Assembly: GCA_029783825.1 (NCBI GenBank)
Contig: JAREIK010002028.1
Coordinates: 62,001 to 126,000, forward strand
Reading direction: 5' to 3'
DNA length: 64,000 bases
Source of the DNA: Sapria himalayana
Taxonomy: Eukaryota; Streptophyta; Magnoliopsida; Malpighiales; Rafflesiaceae
Shown here one piece after another: positions 37,711-49,739 of this stretch (positions within the stretch are counted from its first letter, which is position 1; each line of letters begins with the position of its first letter). A program made the position numbers and the translations under genes. A model generated the notes under the pieces. It did no database searches. It was given only the letters and a program-made list of their open reading frames with translations, and had not been told where the DNA came from.

Positions 37711-40700
37711 CTATCAAAGAATCTATTTGCCTATAAATCTTTATATCTATCTATCGATCTATCTGTATATCTATCCATCTCTCATATAATATATTAATCT
37801 ATTTATCAATCTACCTATCAATCTGTCTATCAATTTTTCTATAAAATTTTCCATCAATTATCTATCAAACTGTCTATCTATCCATATATTTTTTATCTAT
37901 CTATTTTTCTATATATATATATCTTACTATCTTTCTATGTATCTATCTTTTTTTCTATCAATGTGCTACCAAATTGTCTATCTATCTATATATATGTATG
38001 TATATCTGTGTATCTATTTGTTTGTCTATTTGTATGTCAATATGTTTGTTTATCACTTTCCATATTTGACTATTCATTTATCTGTCCATCTTTTTATGTC
38101 TTTTAATTAGTTTATCTGGCTATTTATTTATCTATCTATCTATATATCTATCTATCTATCTAATTGTAAAATAATCTTTTTAACTATCTGTATATATGTC
38201 CATCTATTTATCTATCTATTTATATATTTATTTTCTATCTATCTATATAACTCTCTTTTGGTTTATCTTTCTATCTATCTACCTATCTATCTATTTTCCT
38301 ATTTATCTATCTTTCTTTATTTCTATTTGTTTGTCTTTTTATATTTATATCTACTAGTCTATCTATCTATCTATCTCTCTATCTATCTATATGTCTATCT
38401 ATCTATTAATCTATCTTTCTATCTATTAGTCTATCAATATGTCTATCTATCTATCTATATGTCTATCTGTCTATCTATCTATTTATCAATCTGTCAATTT
38501 ATCTACATGTCTATCTATCTGTTTATCTATCGATCCGTCTATCTATCTATCTATCTATTTGTCTTTCGATCTATCTATCTATCTATTTGTCTATCTATAT
38601 GTCTATCAATCAATCTATCTATTTATCTATCAATCTATCTATGTATCTATCTATCTATATGTCGATTAATTTTAAAAACTATATATCAATTTATCTATAA
38701 ATCTGTCTATCTATCTATGTATCTTTCTATATATCTTTTTATCTTTCTATCTCTTTATCTATCAATCAATCTATCTTTCTTATTCTAATTAATTGTCTAT
38801 CTATCTGTATATATATTTGTATTTCTATGTCTATCTATTTGTCTATAAATCTTTCTAACAAACTGTCTATCTATCAATGATACAATCCATCTATTTTTAT
38901 ATTTATTTATATTTCTATCTAATTGTCTATCTCTCTATATGTCTATCTATCTATCTATATATGTATATATCTGTCTTTATATTTATCTTTTTATCTATCT
39001 ATTTATCTATCTATTTATCTGTCTATCTATCTATCTATTTAAGTGCTTATCAACTGTATATCTATATATCTATCTAGATATTTGTCTTTCTATCTATCTT
39101 ACTTTTTTTCTATTTATTTGTTTATAGATTTGTCGATCTTTCTATCTATCTATCACATATCTATATATCTTTCTATTTATAAAACTCTATGTTTGTCTAC
39201 AAATCTATCTATCTATCTTTATTTCAATCTATCTATCTATGTATCTATCTATGAATTTTATGTCAATATATCAATCTATCAATCTATCATTCTATATATC
39301 TATATGTTTGTCAATTTATTTTTTTATCTATATGTCTATCTATCTATCAATCAAACAATCTATCTATCTTTCTGTCTATTTATCTATCTGTCTATTAATA
39401 TATCTATTAATCTATTTATCTATCTACTTGTCTATCTATCTAGTTAATTATTTTTTTATCTATATGTCTATCATCTATCTATGTATCTATCTATCAATCA
39501 ATCTATCCGTCTATTTATCATTCTATCTTTCTATCTAAAAATTTAATTATCTATTTGTCTCTCTATATGTCTATCTATCTATCTATCAATTTATCTATCT
39601 ATTTATATGTTATCTATCTTTTTTTCTATCTATCTAATAATCTGACTATCTATGTATCTATCAATCTATCTATCAATTTGTATATAAATCTTTTTATCAA
39701 TCTTTCTATCAATCTTTCTATAAATCTATCCATCAATTTGTCTATTAATCTATCTAACATTCTTTGTATCAATCTATCTATCTATTTGTCTATCTATTTA
39801 TCTATTGCTAAATCTTTCTATTAATTGATCTATCTATCTATTTGTTTATCCATGTGTCTATCTCTCTATCCATTTTTCAATATATAATCTTTCTATCTAT
39901 CTGACTATCTATCTTTTTATCTATCTATCTGACTATCTATCTTTTTATCTATCTATCTATCTATCTATCTGTCTATCTTTCTATCTCTCATTCTATTTAT
40001 CTTTTAGTCTATCTATTTATCTATCTATCTATGTATCATTCTCTTTATCTATCTATCTATATATATTTTTATTTTTCTCTCTCTCTATCTATCTATTTTT
40101 CTATCTATATGTCTATCTATTTTTTCTATCTCTCTTTCTCTATCTATTTATCTATCTTTCTATCTGTCTATAATATTTCTCTCTATCTATATCTATCTAT
40201 TTGTCTGACCACTATCTATCTATCTATCTATCTATTGGTTTGTCTATCTTTCTGTCTATCTATCTTTATAATAATGAATCTATCTATCAAGCTTTCTATC
40301 TTTATAATAATGAATCTATCTATCAAGCTTTCTATCTTTCTATCTATCCGTCTACGTTTATCTCTATATATCTATTTCTTTATCTATCTTTCTATATATC
40401 TATTTGTGTATCAATCTGTTTTCCAATCTTTCAATTAATGTTTCTATCAATCAATATATCTGCCTATCTATGTATCAATCTATCTATATATCTATCGATC
40501 TATCTATTTATCTATTTGTCTATCTATTTTCTAATTATGAATCTATTTGTCAAAAGGTTTATCTATCAAACAATCTATCTATCTGTCTGTCTATCTGTGT
40601 GTTTATACATTTGTCATTTTTTTGTCTATTTGTTTATTTGTTTGTTTGTCTATCTATATGTCTGTTTTTCTATAAATCTGGTTATTAGTTTTTTATTTGT

Positions 40701-43285
40701 CTATTTATCTATCTATCTATCTTTCTACTTTTGACTATCTACATACATAACTAGCTGTCTATCTATCCATCTTTTTGTCTATCTTTTTGTATATCTATAT
40801 ATTAATTATTATATCTATCTACCTGTCTATCTATCTATCTATTTATCTATCTATTTATCTATCTATGTATCTATCTTATAAAATGTCTTCCTATTTGTCT
40901 AACTATCTGTATATTTATTTGTTTATCAATTTGTCTATCTATCTGTTATTTTTATATCTAACAATCAATATGTCTATCTATCTATCAATTTGTCTATTAA
41001 TCAATCAATCTATCTATTTATCAATCTGTCTATCAATCTATCTATCAATTCATCTATCAATCATTTAAAAAATCTATATAATTATCTACCTATCTATATA
41101 TGTCTATTTATCTATCTGTATATTTGTCTATATATCTATCTATCTATATGTATATCTATATGTATAACTATATATCTATCTTTTATATATCTATCTATTT
41201 ATTTATCTATCTGTCTATATATCTATCTGTCTATCTATATTTCTTTCTTTCTTTCAGTCATATTGTCTACATATCTATATGTCTATCTATCTATTTATCT
41301 AAGTATTTATCTTTTTATATCTATATCTATTTATCTATCTATGTGTCTATCCTTCTATCTATCTATCTATCCAATTTTATATCATTCTGTCTATCAATTA
41401 GTCTATCAATTTGTCTATAATTGTGTTTATCGATCTCTCTATCAATCTTTATATCAATCTTTCTATCGATTTTCATATCAATCTGTCTATCAATTTTTCT
41501 ATCAATCTTTCTATTTATCAATCAAACAATCTATCAGTTTATCTTTATGTCTATCTATGTGCCTATATATATGTCTGTGTGTGTGTGTGTGCCTATCTAT
41601 CTATAAAACTATCTATCTGTCTATCTATCTATCTGTCTATCATTCTTTCTATCAAACTCTCTATCTATTTGTATGTCTATCTATCTATATATCTATCTAT
41701 TAGACTTGCTGCTATCTGTCTAATAAATCTCTCTCTACCTAATTATCTATCTAGCTGATTGTCTGTCTATCTGTCTGCTATATATCTTTATCTCTATGTG
41801 CCTATATGCTTATCTATTTGTCTATCTATCTATCTATCTATATGTCCTATTTGTCTATCTATCAGTGTATCTATCTGTCTATCTTTTTGTCTATCTATCT
41901 ATCTATCTATTTATCTATTAGTCTATCTATCTATCTATCTGTCTATCTGCCTATCTATCTATCTGCCTATCTATCTATCTATCTGTCTATCTATCTGTCG
42001 ATCTATCTATTAATCTTTCTATCTATCTATTTATTTATCTGTCATATTATTTGCATATATATCTATCTATCTATTTATCTATCTATCTATTTATCTATTT
42101 ATCTATTTACTATCTATATTTCTATTTGTCTTTCTATTTGTCAAACTATCAATCTATCTTTCTTTATTTTATTCATTCATTCATTCTTTCTTTCTATCGA
42201 TCTTTCTATCTATCAATTTTTTTATAAATCTAAATTTCAATTACATTATCAATCTGTTTATTAATCAAATTATAAAACTCTCTATCAATCTTTATATCAA
42301 TCTATCTATCATTATTTCTATCAATCTTTCTATGTTTCTATCAATTAATCTATCTATCTATCTATTTATATATCTATCTTGTTGTCAATCTATATGTCTA
42401 TCTATCTTTCTATCTATATATATATATCTTTCTTAATATCTATTTATGTATCTATCTATCTATCTGTCTATCTATCTATCTTTCTATCAGTCATTCTATC
42501 TGTCATTCTATCTGCCTTTCTATCTGTCTTTCTATCTGTTTCTCAATATCTCTATCAAAATATATCTATCTATCTATCTGCCTATTTAACTATCTGTCAA
42601 TTTATCTGTCTGTTTGTCTATTTGTTTGTCTCTCTGGCTAATGTCTATCTACCTGGCTATCTGTTTACTTGATTGTCTGTCTATCTGATTATATGTTTGT
42701 ATATCTATCTTTCTATCTGTCTATCATTTGTCTCTCTATTACTATATCTAATTGTCTATCTATCTTTTTATCTATCTATCTTTTTATCTATATATCTATC
42801 TATCTATATATCTTTTATCCTATTTGTCTATCTATCTGTGTATCTATTTATCTATATATATGTCTATCTATTTGATTCTCTATCTATCTTTCTATCTATT
42901 TATTTATCTATATGTCTATCTATCTATCTATTTTTCTATTTGTCTATCTATCTATCTATCTATCTGTCTTTTTGTCTGTCAATCTCTTTGTCTGTGTGTC
43001 TGTCTATCTATTTGTCTATCAATCTATCAATTTATCTGTCTATTTATTTATCTATCTTTCTGTCTATCTATCTTTTTATCTATCTAAGTGTCTATCCATC
43101 TATCTATATATCTGTCTATTATCTATTTATATATATATCTATCTGTCTATCAATTTGTCTATCAATATGTCATTCAAACTATTTTCAATTTGTCTACTAA
43201 TTTGTATATCTATTTGTCTATCAATCTTTCTTTCAATCTATCTATGTATCTATTTATCAATCTATCTTTTTATCTATCTATCTAT
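31722..43285 (+). repeat. TATC tetranucleotide array 2, about 11.6 kb
   Basis: Continuous degenerate (TATC)n on the + strand with variants such as TTTG, TATG, TCAA, TTTT and TGTC scattered throughout. Some stretches favour CAAT-type interruptions (for example 33,060-33,240, rich in 'caatttgtctat'), others CTATTTGT. Embedded tracts include TA runs (32,937-32,962) and a clean GT run (37,670-37,708). It ends at 43,285, where 'tctatctatcta' meets the CACTA terminus of copy D. There are dozens of open + frames reading Tyr/Leu/Ser/Ile repeats, none with a non-repetitive domain, and none is called as a gene. Confidence 0.95.
37660..37708 (+). repeat. GT dinucleotide run inside array 2
   Basis: 'atatatatat' is followed by about 18 uninterrupted GT units, then TATC repeats resume. 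It is the cleanest repeat within the array and the best candidate for recent slippage. A shorter GT run lies at about 41,577-41,591. Confidence 0.9.
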
Positions 43286-43705
43286 CACTATAAACAAAGC
43301 CCGGGTGGCTAGGTTAATTTCCTTAGCTACTATAAGAAATTTAGTTGCTAAAATATAATAGCGATTCATTTAATATGTAATTTATCCCAAGCTAAAGTGT
43401 TCATTACAAAATATTAATGAAAAAAATATTTTCTTGGCAAATTTTTGAACAAAGAAAATTTACTAGCTACTTATATTTTTTCCTTGCTAATTTTTATCGT
43501 AATTAATAGTAATAATCAATATTTATGACTGGATATATTTAGAAAATTCACTAGCTAAATTTGTTAGGGAAAAATCCCTAGCTTTTTTTCATTCAAAACA
43601 TATACTATATTAAATTGAATAAAAACAAAAAGTAAAAGCGATTCAATATTTATTCTAATACAATAGTTACATAGTTAAAACAAAAACATAACATAGGTTA
43701 TATAT
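43286..43705 (-). mobile_element. CACTA copy D, 3' terminus and subterminal region
   Basis: Begins CACTATAAACAAAGCCCGG, a diverged CACTA terminus that matches, inverted, the F terminus (tACTACAAGATAAGCC). Words of the 'ttagctagggaa' type follow to about 43,600. Gene 2 ends at about 43,706, so the 3' tail is about 420 bp, close to the 480 bp of copy F and without the 2-kb tandem insert of copy B. The TATC array touches the terminus with no spacer. Confidence 0.8.
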
Positions 43706-45600
43706 TCATTAAAAACTAAAAAATCATCTTTATTATTAGTTAGTGCATATGTGCTAGCCTTTCTTACATTGTATCTCTATTGGAACATGGTATTCTATCT
43801 GTCACGTCAAGGCCACTAACTATGACTCCATATAGGATATCTGGTGTTGCATTGCATTCTTAATTATTTCATCTCATCATTCACTTCTTTTATTTCCTAC
43901 ATTTCTTCCTTCTAAAGAATAATCTACTAATTTTTCTCTTTTAGTTCTATCTCAATAAATATAAAACATTCATGTATTTCAATTACTTGCTATTTGACCA
44001 CCTCATCCTCCACTATTGTGATAGAGTAACTAGAAGCACATTGCTAAAACAAAAAGAACTACCTTTGAGCCGATGTCGTACACTTACTACTTCTTCTTAC
44101 CTCCTATGGTCTCCAAATAGATATGATCATATTCAATTGGTTGAATATCCCTAGAACCCTCAACTAGGTGAGAATCAACTATCACACATACCTCCATTAG
44201 ATCCTATGTTAAAACATAATAAAATACTATGCTAGATATAAATAAAATAAATCAAATATTTTTCATTCCACAAAACATTCCAAATTTATTATAGTATTCT
44301 AAAATTTTATTAATATAATAGATTCTTATAGCAATCATCTGAGATTTTTTGTCAACAAATTTCCCATCCACTTTCTTCACATGCATCTTTCTGAAAATCT
44401 TATAAATATTTTGATCTCAACCCAATTCTCCAGCCTAAAGTATGTATTTTTTATGTCAAAAAATAAATATGTTAGAAAATTTTAGCTACAATTGTAAAAC
44501 CATGCAAAGATTTAAATTATTTGGACTATTAGGCCAACTATTAAATATATAAATGTTTTAAAGTTATAAATTGTACCAAATCTCGATCATGCTCAATGCT
44601 CGACTTTGACCCTCCTGTGTGGCCAGACATTTCTCTACCTGGTCCAGCTACCTTAATCCAATAGTTTTTGCTGGCTAACTCTAATTTTTTTATTCTGGCT
44701 TCTCCCAATACTTAAGCCATCTGGGATACTCATCCTAATGTATAAAATCAGGCCTATCTTTTAGATTCTTTAATTTATGAATAAAATATGGGTATACTTC
44801 AGCAGCTTTACTCTCTCATAATGACTTTATCTGTCCATCAAATTGGGGTTCCCTTGTACACTGATTCTATATATAGAAAATTTACAAAAAAACTATAATA
44901 ATAACAAGGACATAATTCTTTTAATCTTGACTAATAACAAACATAATAGTTAACTAATTAGATAATTAATTTTCAATGTGTTTGTTTCTTTTTTTTTTAC
45001 CTAAAAGATATACAAGTTAGTCTCTTTTGTTGATTCAAAACCTTTCTTCCACAATAATGCTTTGGAATCTACCATTTTTTTGAAAGACTTTGTAATTATA
45101 GATGAATACCTGTGAAATGGAATAAAACTATAAAATAAACAAATAACATTGAAAACAAGTAATTTATATCTATAAATAAAAACCACTAATAGGGCCATCA
45201 AAATATTTTATTAATTAATATTTACATATTACCTATACCTCTGATCCATAATCTCTTTTACTCACTTAGCACTGCCTGTAGAGAAAGCCACATCAATTGA
45301 TAATGTTAATGGTGATGTAAATGGGGTAAAACTAATCTGGTAAAATATGGTGTAGATGATGGTGATGGATCAGAAGTGAGTGCAAGAAGGATAATGGCTG
45401 TATATACGATCTGATAAAGGTGATGGTAAAGATGTCAATGATGGTGATGGTGATTGTGATGTTGAATTCTATATAGGGTGGGTATTAGATGATACTGACT
45501 ATACAATAGGACAAAATACTAGATGAATCTCATCCATGTGTGTGTCCACGTCCACCTCCATCATGCCCACATCCTTTATGCATCATATACTATAGAAAAT
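43706..45600 (-). pseudogene. CACTA gene 2 (Ptta/En/Spm type), copy D
   Basis: Read on the minus strand it starts MMHKGCGHDGGGRGHTHG near 45,578-45,520. A diverged Ser/Pro-rich part and DSKALLWKKGFESTKETN (about 45,060-45,010) follow, then a Transposase_24-like core whose KMHVKKVDGKFVDKKSQ at about 44,390-44,340 corresponds to the family's TH....G.FVD..S motif. A coiled-coil stretch follows, then the tail with 'tatatggagtcatagttagt' and FNEYI just before 43,706. Its likely job, by family, is to bind the subterminal repeats and assist TNP2. Many stops and frameshifts are present. It lies directly downstream of TNP2 on the same strand, the usual order in this superfamily. Confidence 0.75.
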
Positions 45601-45939
45601 ATAAAAAATATAGAACAAATAATAGAGATATAATTAAAACATAAATTGATATTGTATGATGAACAACCATGCATTTTAAAATAACACATACCAATGAATT
45701 GCAACAAAATATAAAAAGTCTTAGAAACTATAATATTCTAATACAATTATAATAGTTTAATTATTGGCATCCATATCATCCTCTAATAGATCTTCTGACA
45801 TTTCATATGATTCTGATGGAAGTTCTAACTTATCTTCAGATAGAAAATGATCATCTTCAATTTCTATTAGGCCACTATTTAAGTTAGATAAGTTTTCAAG
45901 ATCTTCATCTACATGCATAAGCTCATTATTATTTATGTC

Positions 45940-46500
45940 ATCTTCTTGAAATGCTAGTGCAATAGCAAAGTTTGTACTTATTTGTTGAGATATTTGTACT
46001 TCAAAATATGATCAAGCTTTGATTTTGCAAATGACCATCATTCACTCTTATCATGAGATAAACTCAGATACGTACAATAATATACTAGAGTAGCTTGAAC
46101 TGTCATAATAAATGGCTCATATTAATTAAATCTACATTGATGGGTAACATCCACTAGCTTATAATCAGAATGAATCTTTGTACCCATATTTTGTGTAGGA
46201 TCAAAACACTCACATTTTAAAAATACAATCCTATTATTTTTCAGTCCAAGAATTAGCAACTCAATAACTTCTGCTATTTGACCATAATAATCTATCTCAT
46301 CTGCACTATAACATGAGCCTTTAATATATACATCACTATTAATAGTTGCTTTAGAAGAATTGTGCCCTATTGTGTGAATTTATATCAATTGACAAAATAC
46401 CCAGGATAGGTTGTCACATATCTAAATGTGCCTTTACTTAGATTCTGTGTGAATATGTTGGAATCTCTATTTGTAAGATCATTTGTCTATTTCATAAATT
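45940..46500 (-). pseudogene. DUF4216 region of CACTA copy D
   Basis: Read on the minus strand, RYVTTYPGYFVN near 46,430-46,395 starts the domain. A cysteine-containing segment with the L..F..DP pattern follows near 46,220-46,190, then the Y..F..VA.QATLVYYCTYLSLSHDK-like end near 46,110-46,050. This matches 12,460-12,990 in copy G. In this superfamily the domain forms the C-terminal part of the TNP2 gene. Frameshifts occur. Confidence 0.7.
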
Positions 46501-46754
46501 CAACAAATAATGTTAAAAAATATAAGATACTGAAAAATCAAATTATTCAAAAAATTAAGGTTCAATAATTCTCATATTGTTCTTGAACCAATTCGCAATT
46601 TTTGTTTCTAGGATAGAATTGACCTCATGCGTAGGAATGGTTGGTTGCCAATGTTTTAACTGCTCAACATTAACAATGCACAAATAAAAACAGAGAGAGA
46701 ACAATGGATATCTATTTTTAATTTATTCCTATTCAAGACAAAATTATCATATGA

Positions 46755-49450
46755 TTAAACCTGCAACCATTTTATGTATACATGCTTAATATATGGTGCA
46801 ACCTTTTTACTATTAAGTAAAATATAGCTCCGAGTAACTTTGTACTCGTCATCTATCATACATCTTTTCATTACTCTTCCAAATACTTTTCTAGGGTGTT
46901 TGAAGATATATAACTTGTGCTCTTCTACCATCATTTGACCTTCATCATTTCTAGGCACATTTTGATTCTTTGTATTGACATCATCCTCAAAATAATAAGA
47001 ACAAAAAGATGATACTTCTTCTACTAAATATGCATTGCAAATGGAACCTTCAACTTTTGCCTTATTTGTAACATTTAATTTCAACTTACGAAGATACCTA
47101 CAACCATTAAGTTTGGTTTTAATTAAATAAATTACAATATTAATTTATGATTGAAAGAATAAAACATAGCTACTTATATTTATTTATCTCTCAAAATGAT
47201 ACATCAGCCTATATTTCACTAGCCTAGCTATCCTTGCTTCATAAGCCAAATGGACCTGCAAATGCTCCATGAGTCAAAAAAGCTTAGTTGGAATATCTAA
47301 TCAAACTTAAAAAGAATGAGCAGCATGTCATTCTCCAGTCTCACCATGTCATCTTTTTTGATTGTGGTTGTGGTTAGCTATTTGAAGAACAAATTTTGTT
47401 TTGTAAGGACCTTCCAAACATTTAGGAAAAGTATTTCACAAAAAATAATTGGTATTAATCTCTACATAAATACATTATAGTCTTGACTTTCTATTCCAAG
47501 TAACTTAAGCTTGTTCATGTCTACATATCTTCCCATATTTGACACATATCTATCAAGGAATTTCAAAATTTTAACCCATTATCATAATCTCTATTTTGCC
47601 TTTTTATCAAGTGTGTAACAAGCTTTAGGATATTTTCTTGTAGCCTCATTCTATTTCGATTTAGGATGATGACAGTAATCAATCAACTCTTGTTTTTATT
47701 TTAAAGTGTCATTTGTTTTTCCACCTACATTCAAGTTAGTGTTGAAAACAATATCAAACATAGTTTTTTTAATATGCATTACATCCAAGTTATGACGAAT
47801 TAAATTGGAACTCTAATAGGGCAAGGCCCAAAAAATATTGTGTTTTCTCCCGCCAAATGTTTTTCATATTGGTCCATTAGTTCTAGTAGTGTCAATTTAA
47901 GTTACTTTTTAAAACCCAAACTATGAATCTCTGTGAATATATCATCTCTTGAACGAACAATTGGAGGAACTAGCTTCACTATTTTATTTTTTCGAAATAT
48001 AGTTCTATTTCTATTGAATGGATAATTTGTAGGTAGAAACTTATGACGGTTATTAAACAATGACTCTTTACTACTAAATTTGAGAGTAAAAGCATCAGAC
48101 TTGTCCATGCAATATGGGCCTACTAACCATCATGTAGTACTCCAACCCAATAATATTGAATATGTAGGAAAATCACTTACCGTCTACATAAGGGCCTTTT
48201 TCATAATGAAAATTTGCTTTTTTGAGATGTAATATGTATTCATGCCAACATTCAATAAATAATTTAACTCTATTATAAGAGACTATAAGAAAATATCCAA
48301 CATGTCTTTTGGATTTTTTGGCCCTGGAACCATTATTGACAGAAACATAAATTGCTTCCTCAAACATAACCATGGAGAAAAATTATAAGGTGTCACTATC
48401 ACTAGCCATGTAGTTTACTATTGTCTAGACTGGCCAAATGGCTGAAAACTATTAGTGTAGAGACCAAATCTCACATTTTGACTTTCAACAGCAAAATTTT
48501 GATGTATATGATAAAAATGCTTCCAAGCAAATGAATTTGATGGATGACACACATCACCCTTTATTTAATCTCATGCTCAGAATGTGAGATTGAATAAAAA
48601 TATTTATGCAATCAAGGAATTAAAAGGGAGTAATACAACTTATTAAATGCAACTTTCATCTTCTATCATATTTCTACAACACGAGATGCCTTATTAATCT
48701 AAAGATGATCACAAATCTTATAGCTAATTAAATCCATATCACCACACCAATATAACAAACATCCATTGAAACAACAATCAAATTTTTTCACTGGTAGACC
48801 CATACCTCGTAGTAACATATTAGTGCTGTAAAAGTTGTTAGTTACCAAATTATTATACAGAATAATCTCATTCATTAGTTCTATCACCTAATCAAATAAT
48901 TTCTCAGATATATGATTTTTAGACTTCATACTCAAAAGTTGAGCCACATGTAATAATTACGAATGTGCTTTACAACTGGGCCACAACCTATTATCTACAG
49001 CTTTATGCATATCATAAAATTTTTGAGCTTCAGAATTAGGTGGTTCATCCATGTAATTCATATTGAAGTCAACAGCAGTAGCTTCCTTGACCATTCTATG
49101 GTATGTGTTAGATGCTTTTTCACTATATACATACGATTTAGTACTCTCATTTTGGTCAATGTTCACAATCATTGTACTTTCTCCTTGATAAATCCAAACA
49201 AAATAATTTGGTACAAAGCCATATTTAGCCAGATGGTATCGAATAATATTTACATCATGAAAAGACATATTCTGACACTTGTGGTTATTACATGGACACT
49301 TAATTTTTTTTCTGTCAATCCATCTCAATTCACTACAAGCAAAGTTGAAGAAAATTTCTAGCCAACTCAAAAAATCTTTATTCATAATTCTATTCATAAA
49401 CCTTTTGTACATCCACTGATGATATGAACCAATTTTTCCTTATAATATTT
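46755..49450 (-). pseudogene. TNP2-type CACTA transposase, copy D
   Basis: The most complete transposase in the window. The transposase-associated domain is in the open piece 49,412-48,957: MYKRFMNRIMNKDFLSWLEI, KIKCPCNNHKCQNMSFHD with the Cys ligands, and HLAKYGFVPNYFVWIYQGES. Next come MLLRGMGLPVKKFDCCFNGC (48,820-48,760), a CHPSNSFAWKHF-like motif (48,550-48,515), the VRFGL.T..FQPFGQS region (about 48,480-48,430) and a VPGPKNPKDMLDIF-like piece near 48,330-48,290. Then follow DAFTLKFSSKESLFNN (48,100-48,050) and DUF4218 with KVEGSICNAYLVEEVSSFCS (47,060-46,995). The DUF4218 intron acceptor survives at 47,098, but the donor G of GT has become A. The expected start ATG has become ATT. Frameshifts make it non-functional. 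Confidence 0.85.
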
Positions 49451-49739
49451 ACAAAGAATTATGCTTAATCATAATTCTAAATGAAACTTACAATGACTAC
49501 AACTAATATTATTAATTAAATAAACTCACTTACAGATGAATATGCAAAGATAAAATAACTTGAATATCTAAGCAATGTGTTTGTAGAATCTACATAAAGA
49601 AACAGAGAATTAATTAGCATGCTAAAGGTGAAAGGATATCATGCTATTGCTAGATGAAGGGAGCATGTCTTTTCCAGTGCACCAATCAAAGCAACACAAA
49701 AAGGTAAGAATAAGGAGTACACAAGAACCAAGTGTAATG
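49451..49739 (-). other. TNP2 5' leader remnant of copy D, truncated
   Basis: On the minus strand the sequence from about 49,640 to 49,451 matches the TNP2 leader of copies B and G, including 'gtagattctacaaacacatt' and the TTCATCTGTAAGTGAG donor of the 5'-UTR intron (49,530-49,545). Beyond about 49,700 the similarity stops and copy C begins, so D lacks the polypyrimidine tract, conserved leader block and 5' terminus. Confidence 0.6.

Noticed and set aside
27312..43285. Dozens of long + strand open frames rich in Tyr, Leu, Ser and Ile
   Set aside because: TATC repeats have no stop in any + frame and a stop in every frame on the other strand, so the frames follow from the repeat. No non-repetitive domain occurs in any of them.
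27312..43285. CRISPR-like array or tandem gene cluster
   Set aside because: The repeat unit is 4 bp with no spacers, and the context is plant nuclear DNA with transposons.
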